A stretch of DNA of 6,187 nucleotides, taken from NCBI GenBank assembly GCA_041554435.1, contig JBFFLX010000195.1, forward strand, positions 1 through 6,187. The letters are read 5' to 3'. The stretch is from BM524 sp041554435. GTDB lineage: Bacteria > Bacteroidota > Bacteroidia > Bacteroidales > F082. The position numbers and the translations under genes were made by a program. Position 1 is the first letter of the stretch; every line of letters begins with the position of its first letter. Positions 1 to 6,187 of the stretch are shown here, piece after piece. Below the pieces are notes generated by a model. It had not been told where the DNA came from. It ran no database searches and worked only from the letters and a program-made list of their open reading frames with translations.

Positions 1-1
1 A

Positions 2-1660
2 GCTACACTGGCAACCGGAGTATCACAATCAACATGGAGTTGGGATACTGATGGACTAGATATTGGAACAGATTATCAAATTAGAGTTCAGAGTTCTACC
101 AATGCAAATTATAATTCAGAAAGCCTTAATAATTTTTCATTAGTAGATCAAGAGGGAGGATTAATTTTTATTAATCAGCCAACATCTACTGACGAATGGC
201 TAAAAGGATCTGAATACTTAATTTCATGGGGTGATAATCTTGACGAACCTGTAAAAGTTGAATTATGGAAAGAGGGAGGAAGTAATCCAGTTTTAAGTAT
301 TAGCCCATCTACTACTGCAACAACATTATCGTGGGTTGTTCCTACAACTTTAACAGATGGAGATGATTACAAAATAAAAGTATCTTCAACTGTAAGTGGA
401 GCAACTACATTACCAGCCTTTAGTGATAACTTCAGCATTGTTAGCACTACCGGAACGTTTATAGAAGTATTACAACCTAACTTAAATGGTATTAAATGGG
501 CATGGGGTACAAATCACCTGATTTCATGGAATACAGATATAAGCGAAGGTGTTATCGTTGAGTTATTAACTAATAAATCTGGTTCCTGGGAAGTAGTTCC
601 TGCTTGGAAGTCAGGCATACCTTCTACTGTAACTACTGAGTCTACTTTTAGTTGGGATATACCTAATACTAGTGGATTAGATCTTGGAAAATATTACAGA
701 ATTCAGGTTCGTACAGCAGACGCAACTCTTGACGATATTAGCAATAGAACTTTTGAAATTAATTCAACAACAGGAACATTTGTGGATGTACTACAACCAA
801 CCGGAGGTGAAGACTGGGAACTTGGAACAGAACATTTAATTTCATGGAACGATGATCTTCCTGGAAATGTTATTGTAAAATTAGTATATAATAATTCTGG
901 TAGTTGGGATCCTATTCCTGAGTGGCAATCTGGTATTGATGATACACCTACATCAGAATCTACACTGAACTGGGTTATAGGTAATAGTTTAAATACTACA
1001 TACAATTATAGAATTCATGTTTACTCTGATGACGATAATTCAATTGATGATTATAGCAGTACTTTTAACTTAGTATTAACTGCAGGTTCAGTTACCGAAA
1101 TCTATCAGCCAGTTGGTGGAGAAGAATGGGAAGAAAACTCTAACCATTTAATTTCATGGAATGATGATTTAACAGAAGATGTAATATTAACATTGTGGTA
1201 TAAACCAAGTGGACTACCTTGGGAAATAGTACCAGCATGGAACTCAGGTTTCCCAACAACTGGAGTTGAAGGAACAACTTATAGTTGGGATATTCCAGAT
1301 TATGACGATGGCACATTTGATTTTGGAAACCATTATAGGATAAGAATTGCTTCTTCAGTAGATCCAACTGAATTTCTGGAAAGTAATAAATTTAGTATTA
1401 TACAGCCAGTAACAATGTTAGCATACCCTAATCCTGCGAACCAGAGTTTTACTCTTTCGGTAGGTAATACTATAAAAGGAAAATATACAGTAGAACTATA
1501 TGATCGTTATAATAATCGCGTAATGGAAACTGTTGGCAATACACAGATTTCAAATAAGTTGAAAATATCTACAAGCGATCTTAGCGATGGTATTTACTTC
1601 ATGATAGTTACTTCAAACAATGAAAGAACTACTAAAAAAATTGTTATTAGTCACAAATAA
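2..1660 (+). CDS. T9SS-sorted modular surface protein with tandem Kre9/KNH-like (Ser-Thr-rich) beta domains, 5'-partial
   Basis: The reading frame is open from the window's left edge to TAA at 1658-1660, giving 552 visible residues; the true start is upstream and outside. A GTG at 782 can be read as a start, but it lies inside a repeat that continues in frame upstream, so it is not one. The visible protein has the tail of one module (residues 1-51), four full modules (about 52-150, 151-257, 258-361, 362-467) and a C-terminal T9SS type A sorting domain (about 472-552). Each module opens with a QP..GGE.W..G pattern followed by HLISWN or a variant, and carries an SWDIP-like strand and a YRI(R/H)V-like strand. 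This matches the Ser-Thr-rich GPI-anchored/Kre9-KNH family as it occurs in secreted Bacteroidota proteins. The tail shows YPNPANQSF, a DGIYF strand and a final KIVISHK, typical of type A sorting signals that are cleaved during export to the cell surface. Function is unknown; an adhesive or structural role, or a stalk for a missing N-terminal enzyme, is inference. It converges with the kinase gene. Confidence 0.88.
   Translation, partial: ATLATGVSQSTWSWDTDGLDIGTDYQIRVQSSTNANYNSESLNNFSLVDQEGGLIFINQPTSTDEWLKGSEYLISWGDNLDEPVKVELWKEGGSNPVLSISPSTTATTLSWVVPTTLTDGDDYKIKVSSTVSGATTLPAFSDNFSIVSTTGTFIEVLQPNLNGIKWAWGTNHLISWNTDISEGVIVELLTNKSGSWEVVPAWKSGIPSTVTTESTFSWDIPNTSGLDLGKYYRIQVRTADATLDDISNRTFEINSTTGTFVDVLQPTGGEDWELGTEHLISWNDDLPGNVIVKLVYNNSGSWDPIPEWQSGIDDTPTSESTLNWVIGNSLNTTYNYRIHVYSDDDNSIDDYSSTFNLVLTAGSVTEIYQPVGGEEWEENSNHLISWNDDLTEDVILTLWYKPSGLPWEIVPAWNSGFPTTGVEGTTYSWDIPDYDDGTFDFGNHYRIRIASSVDPTEFLESNKFSIIQPVTMLAYPNPANQSFTLSVGNTIKGKYTVELYDRYNNRVMETVGNTQISNKLKISTSDLSDGIYFMIVTSNNERTTKKIVISHK
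155..1402 (+). repeat. Four full tandem Kre9/KNH-like domain repeats (~99-107 codons each)
   Basis: In-frame protein repeats lie at 155-451, 452-772, 773-1084 and 1085-1402, and the tail of another module precedes them at 2-154. The best-conserved segment is the HLISWN strand. Copies 4 and 5 (at 833 and 1145, 312 bases apart) share the identical 17-base stretch catttaatttcatggaa, while copies 2 and 3 differ there by several bases. Most other positions have diverged, so the array is old apart from possible homogenisation of the last two copies. The first of the four full modules lacks the PAW/PEW segment seen in the other three (VVPAWKSG, PIPEWQSG, IVPAWNSG). Confidence 0.8.
1415..1657 (+). 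other. T9SS type A C-terminal sorting domain of the Kre9/KNH-like repeat protein
   Basis: About 81 residues begin MLAYPNPANQSF, continue with YTVELYDRYNNRV and LSDGIYFMIV, and end KKIVISHK. This is the standard order of a type A sorting domain. It follows directly after the last repeat with only a few linker residues (QPVT). Confidence 0.9.
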
Positions 1661-1688
1661 CAATACCAACTAATTAAGTATTTATGTA

Positions 1689-1726
1689 AAAAAAACCTGT
1701 TAAGTTTAAACTTAACAGGTTTTTTT
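1689..1726. terminator. Bidirectional intrinsic terminator between convergent genes
   Basis: This is a perfect 38-base palindrome centred between 1707 and 1708. The core arms are cctgttaagttt and aaacttaacagg, flanked by seven A on the left and seven T on the right. Read on either strand it gives a stable stem (nine or more pairs with a loop of about six bases) followed by a U run. It lies 28 bases past the stop of the plus-strand surface protein gene and 24 bases past the stop of the minus-strand kinase gene, so it can end transcription of both. Confidence 0.92.
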
Positions 1727-1750
1727 ATACTATGTAAATTCTATTGATTT

Positions 1751-2725
1751 CTAATATTGAGCAATTATTGTTTTAATATAATCCCACTTTTCATCTGATA
1801 TTTTTGCACCAACATTCTGGATTACAGTTCCTGCAAGTAAGGAGCCGAGTTTTCCACAATATTCAAAGTCTTTGCCCTGAGCAAGTCCGTGCAGAAATCC
1901 TCCGGCATACAAATCACCTGCTCCGGTAGTATCAACAACAGTAGTATCTATAACGCCTATTTTAATTTTCTCATCACCACACTTAATAAATGAGCCTTCC
2001 TTGCCTACTTTAACAACAGCAATATCAACCATTTTAGCAATTTCATCCAATGCCTCTTCAGGTTCCATTCCGGTAAAAGCCTTAGCCTCTTCTTCATTGG
2101 CGAAAAGAATATCAACATATTTTGATATCATCTCCTTAAGGAAATCAAGATTTGCCTCAACAACATTATAACTGGCCAAGTCTAAACTTACTTTGAGACC
2201 ATTTTCTTTTGCTAAAATTAAAGCCCTCTCAATGAGTTTATTATTGAAAACCAGATAACCTTCAATGTGGAGGATATCGTGGCCTATAAACTGCTCAGCA
2301 CTCAAATGAATATCATTTAACTCAACAGCTGCACCCAAAAATGTTCCAAAGGTTCTTTCTCCATCTTTACTAATCAAAGTACTGGCTAATCCTGAAGGAT
2401 TTTCACCTATATTTAATAGAGGATTAATATTACTCTTTTTAAGATCATTGATGAAGAAATCACCGGTTTCATCTCTTCCAACAGTTCCTATAAAAGAAGT
2501 TTCAGTTCCTAATCTTGCAAGTCCGTGAATAGTATTTGCTGCAGAACCACCTGAGGCCATACTTTTCTTTAATCCATTACTTTTTGCTGCTATTAAATCT
2601 TTTATATCACTATCTACCAATTGCATGCTGCCTTTAGGAAGATTTAATTCATTTAATAATTCATCTTTATCAATTTGTATCAATAAATCTACGAGGGCAT
2701 TACCAATGCCTAATATTTTTGCCAT
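1751..2725 (-). CDS. PfkB/ribokinase-family kinase, probable adenosine (nucleoside) kinase
   Basis: This complete gene encodes 324 residues, from ATG at 2725 to TAG at 1751-1753, a normal length for the family. The product should be a cytoplasmic kinase that moves the ATP gamma-phosphate to the hydroxymethyl group of a sugar or nucleoside. The N-terminal strand ILGIGNALVD (residues 4-13) carries the substrate-binding Asp region. GGSAANT (59-65) is the glycine-rich first PfkB signature. GTVGRDETG (80-88) and FANEEEA (208-214) are typical family segments. DTTGAGD (265-271) is the second PfkB signature, forming the anion hole, with Asp271 as the expected catalytic base. The GNALVD start and overall pattern resemble the group usually annotated as adenosine kinase in Bacteroidota, suggesting purine salvage, but substrate cannot be fixed from sequence; ribokinase, fructokinase or another nucleoside kinase remains possible. 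The start is chosen because the first beta strand begins directly after Met-Ala-Lys. No Shine-Dalgarno is visible; the leader is nearly all A and T, usual for Bacteroidota. All key motifs are intact. Confidence 0.93.
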   Translation of the reverse strand: MAKILGIGNALVDLLIQIDKDELLNELNLPKGSMQLVDSDIKDLIAAKSNGLKKSMASGGSAANTIHGLARLGTETSFIGTVGRDETGDFFINDLKKSNINPLLNIGENPSGLASTLISKDGERTFGTFLGAAVELNDIHLSAEQFIGHDILHIEGYLVFNNKLIERALILAKENGLKVSLDLASYNVVEANLDFLKEMISKYVDILFANEEEAKAFTGMEPEEALDEIAKMVDIAVVKVGKEGSFIKCGDEKIKIGVIDTTVVDTTGAGDLYAGGFLHGLAQGKDFEYCGKLGSLLAGTVIQNVGAKISDEKWDYIKTIIAQY

Positions 2726-2739
2726 AATTTAATTTTTTG

Positions 2740-2747
2740 CAAATTTA
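2740..2747 (-). promoter_or_regulatory. Possible Bacteroidota -7 promoter element for the kinase gene
   Basis: On the minus strand the sequence TAAATTTG matches the Bacteroidota -7 consensus TAnnTTTG, and its 3' end lies 14 bases before the kinase ATG. No clear TTTG/TTG -33 element sits about 19-21 bases further upstream; the nearest TTTG (2787-2790) is about 39 bases away, which is too far. If real, the transcript leader would be under about 10 bases. The match could arise by chance in such AT-rich DNA. Confidence 0.3.
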
Positions 2748-2756
2748 GTTCTTTTG

Positions 2757-2787
2757 AAAAAATAGAGATTAAGTTTTAACTAATTTC
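2757..2787 (-). terminator. Weak possible terminator after the long minus-strand gene
   Basis: On the minus strand the arms at 2781-2787 and 2765-2771 can pair (GAAATTA with TAATCTC, one A-C mismatch), extended by a G-U pair, with a loop of about seven bases. A run of six T follows at 2762-2757. It begins 22 bases past the stop of the modular deacetylase-like gene and before the kinase start, so it could separate the two transcripts. The stem is short and almost all A-T, so termination may be leaky or absent and read-through into the kinase gene is possible. Confidence 0.25.
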
Positions 2788-2808
2788 AAACAGGAATGTT
2801 TATTCAAT

Positions 2809-5800
2809 TTACCTAATAATAATTTTACCCGAAGAAACCCCTTTTTCACTAATGGTTTTCAGTAAATATAGTCCTTTTGGCAATTTAGGCAAATCGATTT
2901 TTGCATCACAGTCGGGCTCACAATCAACCTTTTGATTCAAAATAAGTCTTCCATGATAATCGTACAGAATAATCTGGAATTCCTGTACATCCTCTAAATA
3001 GGAAACTGTAAATGTTCCGGTATTTGGATTAGGATAAATAATATATTTTTTATTTTTTACATCACCTATACCTTCAGGATCCACAAAGGTTATATTAATT
3101 TCCCCCTGATTTGTACAACCATTAATAACTCCAATAACAACATATCTTATAGTGCTTCCAGGAGGAAAGTCATCATAATAAACATTTATATTTCTATATT
3201 TGGAACCTGTCGACCAATAATAACTATCAAATCCTTCTCCGGCATCCAGTTCAATATTCTGGTTCGGGAAAATATATAAATCCTCACCAAGGTCGATGGG
3301 TGTATCAACACCATATACTATAGTGCTATCGGCAACTATACTTTGGCACATATTGGTGTCAGTAAAAATATAATTTATAATATGTTTTCCATCTCCTGCC
3401 ACAGAGGGCTTAAACTGATCTCCAACCATGCCAGGACCCAAGAAATTTCCTCCTTCAGGGAAACCTATAAGAGTTTCCGCTGCGTCGTTAATACAATAAA
3501 TTGGCAATAAGCCTGTAAAAGAGGCCTGCTCAACTGTATGTACAATTAGGTTAATTGTATCATTTAATTTACATCCATCTGATGACTCTCCTGTTACTAT
3601 TACTAAAGTATCCGATTCCACAACTAGATTTATTGTATCACTTGTTTCTTCGGTACTCCATAGGTAAGCATCACCACCCGTTGCTATAAGTTGTATTTCG
3701 GTATTTTGACAAACAGTATCCTCACCTTCATAAACAATTTGTGTTTCCGGAAGAGAAAGAATATTAACAACAACACTTTCCATTGCACTACAACCAAACC
3801 CATTAGTCACCTTAAGCAAGTATTGAGTAGTATCAGCAGGACTAACTGTAATATTTTGTGTAGTATCGAATAGAGTATCCGCAACAAACCATTCAAATGT
3901 ATAATTCAAACCTGTGGAATCAGGGCCGTAAAATGTTATACTATCAGTCATACATATGCTGGTAGTATCACTGCCAAGGTTTATTTCAGGTGAAGGTTGC
4001 ACATTTACCCTTAAAGTATCGGAATCGGAGCATCCCAACAGTGTATTTACGAAGAGAATATACTCAGTTGTATCAATTGGCCTAACTGTAATATTCTGAG
4101 TAGTATCAAATAAAGTGTCGGCAACAAACCATTCAAATGTATAATCCAATCCTGTGGAGTCAGGTCCAAATAGCGTTATACTATCTGATTTACATATGGT
4201 TGCATCGTTACCTAGACTTACCTCAGGACTTGGATTTACAATTACGACTGTACTATCCAGTGTACTACAACCACTTTCTGTTTGCACCTCATAATAAACC
4301 GTTCCAGATGTATTAGCAATATAAGTGTTTTCAAACATCATTGCGGTATCAACTTGAGTATTGAATGTCCAAATAATTAAAGATATCCCATTACCATGGG
4401 GGTCGATAGATACAGTAAATTCATCTCCTTCACAGGCATAAATAGTATCTTCTGATGGATTTACTGTAGGTAACGAATTTACAAGCAGCCATGAAGTATC
4501 GCTGGCAGAGCAGCCATAACCATTAAAAACATCCACGTAATATTTATATGTAGAGTCTGTATTATCAGGACTAACAGTTAGGCTTTGGGTGGTATCGCCT
4601 GTATTCCATAGATAACTGTCAATTCCTTCACCCTCAACAATAAAGGTAATAGAATCACCTAAACATATTTGAGAGGTATCAGAAGGAATAATTTCAATAA
4701 TTGGTAATGGCAGGACGTTATAAATTATAGTATCTGTTGCTATCCCGAAGTCATTCTCAGCCAATAAAATGTATTGTGTTGTATCCAACGGACAAACGTA
4801 AATATTTTGAATAGTATCAAAAACAGTATCAGCAACCATCCATGTATAATTATTAAACCCATCTGGGGCATAAATACTATCGCATTCGTAAGCACAAATT
4901 GAGGTGTCTGGGCCTAAATCAATTATGAAATCACAGAAACCTGCGTCATATGTGTTTCCGGAAATTCCACATAAAACAGTTCTAAGAGAATCCTTGTGTA
5001 CACCATTCTCCAAAGTTGCCACATAATCCATAGCAACCCACCCATCTCTTTGTGTTTGAGTATTGACAGCAATAGTGGTCATCGAATCAGCGAGCACCTC
5101 GCCAGGAATAATTACTTCTCCGTCCCAAAATAAATTTATCAATCCTTCATTACTTCCATAAGCAGTTTGGTTCACAGAATCGGCGCCTGTAACGGTAATA
5201 TTAGAAATGTTCTGATCAGCATTTATAACCAAACTAAGAGCATAAAACCTCAGGTCATCCGGCACATCACCATTTATTGTCAATATTAAATTATTTCCAA
5301 CAAGAACAGAATTAACAATTAATGCTTCACGAACAATCAAATAATCTATTATTTCCTCATCGGTGGACATCAAAATATTATCCTGGCCATTTTTTCCATA
5401 TATTGCCTCTATGCTTGTGAAATCACTTATAAAAGTTGGTAAGGGATATTGATCATCAATTGAATGAGTTAAAACGATTCCCCAATAGTTTGCACCACTA
5501 ATGCTTGAATCAGCTAATCCCTGAACATAATTTGGAACGTTAATTTCTCCATTATTTAGCCTGAAAAGAGATTGCGGTTGCGACCAGTCAACAGCAGATG
5601 AATTAACGTTTCCGCCATTGTCACCCATAAAGGAATCAAAACTATTTTGATTTAATGCAGCATTGTAGCCGAGATCAAAACATGCCTGTGTCCATGGTGT
5701 AGATCCATTAGGATTAACATGAATACGTGTCAAAACACCACCTTCAGTGGTATTAAAAAGTTTCCGCCTGGTATAACTTTTATTTCTTTTAAGGCTATAA

Positions 5801-6186
5801 TTCATAAAATTTGCCTCTGAACTGGCATTTCCATTAACTCCATGATTATATATACCCCAACCTGCTTTATACAGGGTATCCATTTGTGGCCAGGTAACTT
5901 TAATGCTACTATACCCCGATTCTGGGTCATGTATATCAGGGCCATTTTCATCATCTTGATTAAAAACAAATTGGGCTGTACTCATTTTAAAATTTATATC
6001 ATTGCCACAGCCATCAGTATATACTAGTCCAGGGTAAGTTTGACCTCCAATAGTTCCACCTGTAAAAAATGGATAGGCCTTACTAAAAATACTTTCATCA
6101 CCATCGTCAATTTGCATAGAAAAAGCAAAATCCTTATTATACTTTAGAGGAGTTTTTATGGCAGTTGCAGTTGTGGGCGCTTGATC
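2809..6186 (-). CDS. T9SS-exported modular protein: NodB-like deacetylase-type head plus about eight Ig-like modules, 5'-partial
   Basis: There are 1125 visible residues, ending at TAA 2809-2811. The frame runs unbroken through the ATG at 6115-6117 to the right edge, and the extra residues (KYNKDFAFS just before that Met) belong to the same domain, so the true start and signal peptide lie outside. Using visible residue numbers, 1-287 resemble a NodB/CE4 polysaccharide deacetylase: FAFS..IDDGD (19-30) is motif 1 with the paired Asp, WGIYNHG (110-116) is the motif 2 position, R.HVNPNG (154-161) resembles motif 3, and IVLTHS (237-242) resembles the late His motif. Motif 2 keeps only its first His, so activity is uncertain. 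Residues ~288-420 form a beta-rich linker I cannot name. About eight Ig-like modules of 73-81 residues follow (421-1040), most with one Cys near each end. Residues ~1043-1125 are a T9SS type A sorting domain (IYPNPNTGTF, KGLYLL, final GKIIIR). The likely location is the cell surface or medium; a role on surface or environmental polysaccharide is inference. Confidence 0.88.
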   Translation of the reverse strand, partial: DQAPTTATAIKTPLKYNKDFAFSMQIDDGDESIFSKAYPFFTGGTIGGQTYPGLVYTDGCGNDINFKMSTAQFVFNQDDENGPDIHDPESGYSSIKVTWPQMDTLYKAGWGIYNHGVNGNASSEANFMNYSLKRNKSYTRRKLFNTTEGGVLTRIHVNPNGSTPWTQACFDLGYNAALNQNSFDSFMGDNGGNVNSSAVDWSQPQSLFRLNNGEINVPNYVQGLADSSISGANYWGIVLTHSIDDQYPLPTFISDFTSIEAIYGKNGQDNILMSTDEEIIDYLIVREALIVNSVLVGNNLILTINGDVPDDLRFYALSLVINADQNISNITVTGADSVNQTAYGSNEGLINLFWDGEVIIPGEVLADSMTTIAVNTQTQRDGWVAMDYVATLENGVHKDSLRTVLCGISGNTYDAGFCDFIIDLGPDTSICAYECDSIYAPDGFNNYTWMVADTVFDTIQNIYVCPLDTTQYILLAENDFGIATDTIIYNVLPLPIIEIIPSDTSQICLGDSITFIVEGEGIDSYLWNTGDTTQSLTVSPDNTDSTYKYYVDVFNGYGCSASDTSWLLVNSLPTVNPSEDTIYACEGDEFTVSIDPHGNGISLIIWTFNTQVDTAMMFENTYIANTSGTVYYEVQTESGCSTLDSTVVIVNPSPEVSLGNDATICKSDSITLFGPDSTGLDYTFEWFVADTLFDTTQNITVRPIDTTEYILFVNTLLGCSDSDTLRVNVQPSPEINLGSDTTSICMTDSITFYGPDSTGLNYTFEWFVADTLFDTTQNITVSPADTTQYLLKVTNGFGCSAMESVVVNILSLPETQIVYEGEDTVCQNTEIQLIATGGDAYLWSTEETSDTINLVVESDTLVIVTGESSDGCKLNDTINLIVHTVEQASFTGLLPIYCINDAAETLIGFPEGGNFLGPGMVGDQFKPSVAGDGKHIINYIFTDTNMCQSIVADSTIVYGVDTPIDLGEDLYIFPNQNIELDAGEGFDSYYWSTGSKYRNINVYYDDFPPGSTIRYVVIGVINGCTNQGEINITFVDPEGIGDVKNKKYIIYPNPNTGTFTVSYLEDVQEFQIILYDYHGRLILNQKVDCEPDCDAKIDLPKLPKGLYLLKTISEKGVSSGKIIIR
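2812..3060 (-). other. T9SS type A C-terminal sorting domain of the deacetylase-type protein
   Basis: About 83 residues contain the hallmark order: KKYIIYPNPNTGTF, a beta strand FQIILYDYHGR, then LPKGLYLLK and the closing SGKIIIR. It also carries a Cys pair (CEPDC), which is not a usual part of the domain. In T9SS cargo this region directs passage across the outer membrane and is normally removed by the sortase. It matches the equivalent region of the plus-strand gene in layout (YPNP, LYD..., G.Y, K-I-V/I-I), though the sequences are otherwise diverged. Confidence 0.9.
3067..4926 (-). repeat. Array of about eight Ig-like modules in the deacetylase-type protein
   Basis: Modules of 73-81 residues start with patterns such as LG.DT.IC or similar and contain a W-containing strand (YLWNTGDTT, YLWSTEE or FEWFVADT) and an NGFGC-like end. 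In plus-strand coordinates their approximate bounds, in protein order, are 4705-4926, 4468-4704, 4225-4467, 3988-4224, 3748-3987, 3529-3747, 3298-3528 and 3067-3297. Modules like these are common stalk or spacer domains in T9SS cargo of Bacteroidota. Modules 4 and 5 are nearly duplicate in their middle, and module 1 shares the related string MVADTVFDT. Confidence 0.75.
3844..4167 (-). repeat. In-frame 240-base module duplication (two 84-base cores)
   Basis: The core at 3844-3927 and the core at 4084-4167 are exactly 240 bases apart, one module of 80 codons. Both encode GPDSTGL(N/D)YTFEWFVAD followed by TLFDTTQNITV, 28 residues with a single difference. I count 10 base differences in 84; nine are silent and one changes Asp to Asn. 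Similarity drops sharply on both sides of the core. Confidence 0.85.
5326..6186 (-). other. NodB-like (CE4-type) deacetylase-related domain, N-terminus outside window
   Basis: The aspartate pair of motif 1 (DDG) is at 6100-6108. The motif 2 histidine is at 5842-5844 within NHGVNG, where the canonical H-S/T-x-x-H second histidine is replaced by Gly. A motif 3-like segment with Arg, Pro and Gly is at about 5704-5727, followed by an A-x-x-x-G-Y-like stretch (ACFDLGY). The late histidine (LTH) is at 5464-5466. The order and spacing of these elements fit a NodB fold. In CE4 enzymes the second Asp and two motif 2 His residues bind the metal, so this copy may use another ligand or be inactive. The assignment rests on motifs only. 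Confidence 0.6.
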
Positions 6187-6187
6187 G

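Noticed and set aside
703..1005. Minus-strand open frame of 100 codons
   Set aside because: It lies opposite the repeat-coding region, resembles no protein family and is explained as a shadow of the plus-strand gene.
1140..1367. Minus-strand open frame of 75 codons
   Set aside because: It is antisense to repeat 5 of the surface protein, has low-complexity composition and no supporting signals.
782..1660. GTG at 782 as the start of the plus-strand gene
   Set aside because: The same frame is open back to position 2 and encodes further copies of the same repeat, and the GTG falls within a conserved repeat strand (GTFVDVLQP), so it is an internal valine.
2787..2790. TTTG on the minus strand as a -33 element for the kinase promoter
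   Set aside because: It lies about 39 bases from the candidate -7 element, far more than the roughly 19-21 bases expected for Bacteroidota promoters.
3691..3873. Plus-strand open frame of 60 codons
   Set aside because: It is antisense to Ig-like modules 5 and 6 of the long gene and has no recognisable family or start context.
5842..6027. Plus-strand open frame of 61 codons
   Set aside because: It is antisense to the deacetylase-type head; its hydrophobic look comes from the reverse complement of Asn/Asp-rich codons.
2809..6117. ATG at 6117 as the start of the long minus-strand gene
   Set aside because: The frame stays open to the window edge, and the residues before this Met (KYNKDFAFS) complete the deacetylase motif 1 strand; there is also no signal peptide after this Met, which a T9SS cargo needs.
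1..6187. Mobile element, CRISPR array, tRNA or rRNA, or defence system
   Set aside because: No transposase or integrase motifs, no short direct repeats with spacers, and no tRNA-like or rRNA-like stretch; nearly all of the window is filled by the three genes.

Overview
The window looks like chromosomal DNA from a member of the Bacteroidota (Flavobacteriia, Cytophagia or Bacteroidales-like; I cannot place it more finely). The evidence is AT-rich DNA, two large secreted proteins that both end in a type A sorting domain of the type IX secretion system (T9SS), an A/T-only leader without a Shine-Dalgarno sequence before the one start codon in view, and a possible Bacteroidota-type -7 element.

Layout, left to right. 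Positions 2-1660 (+) hold the 3' part of a gene for a modular surface protein. It encodes about five copies of a ~105-residue Ser-Thr-rich/Kre9-KNH-like beta domain followed by a T9SS sorting domain, and its start lies left of the window. Positions 1689-1726 are a perfect palindrome flanked by A and T runs, a bidirectional terminator between convergent genes. Positions 1751-2725 (-) encode a complete PfkB-family sugar/nucleoside kinase, most like adenosine kinase. Positions 2809-6186 (-) hold most of a very long gene for a secreted protein. It has a NodB-like polysaccharide deacetylase-type head, a linker beta region, about eight Ig-like modules and a T9SS sorting domain; its start lies right of the window. 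There is no gene-free stretch longer than 90 bases.

The two flanking genes encode unrelated cargo for the same export machine (Sec to the periplasm, then T9SS across the outer membrane). The kinase between them is a cytoplasmic salvage or sugar enzyme with no evident link to either. I see no RNA gene, mobile element, CRISPR array or defence system, and nothing that amounts to a new multi-gene system. The most interesting signals are inside the long minus-strand gene: a deacetylase-like head with an altered metal-binding motif, a recent in-frame module duplication whose changes are nearly all silent, and a very dense set of Bacteroidota O-glycosylation-type sequons that the other secreted protein lacks.
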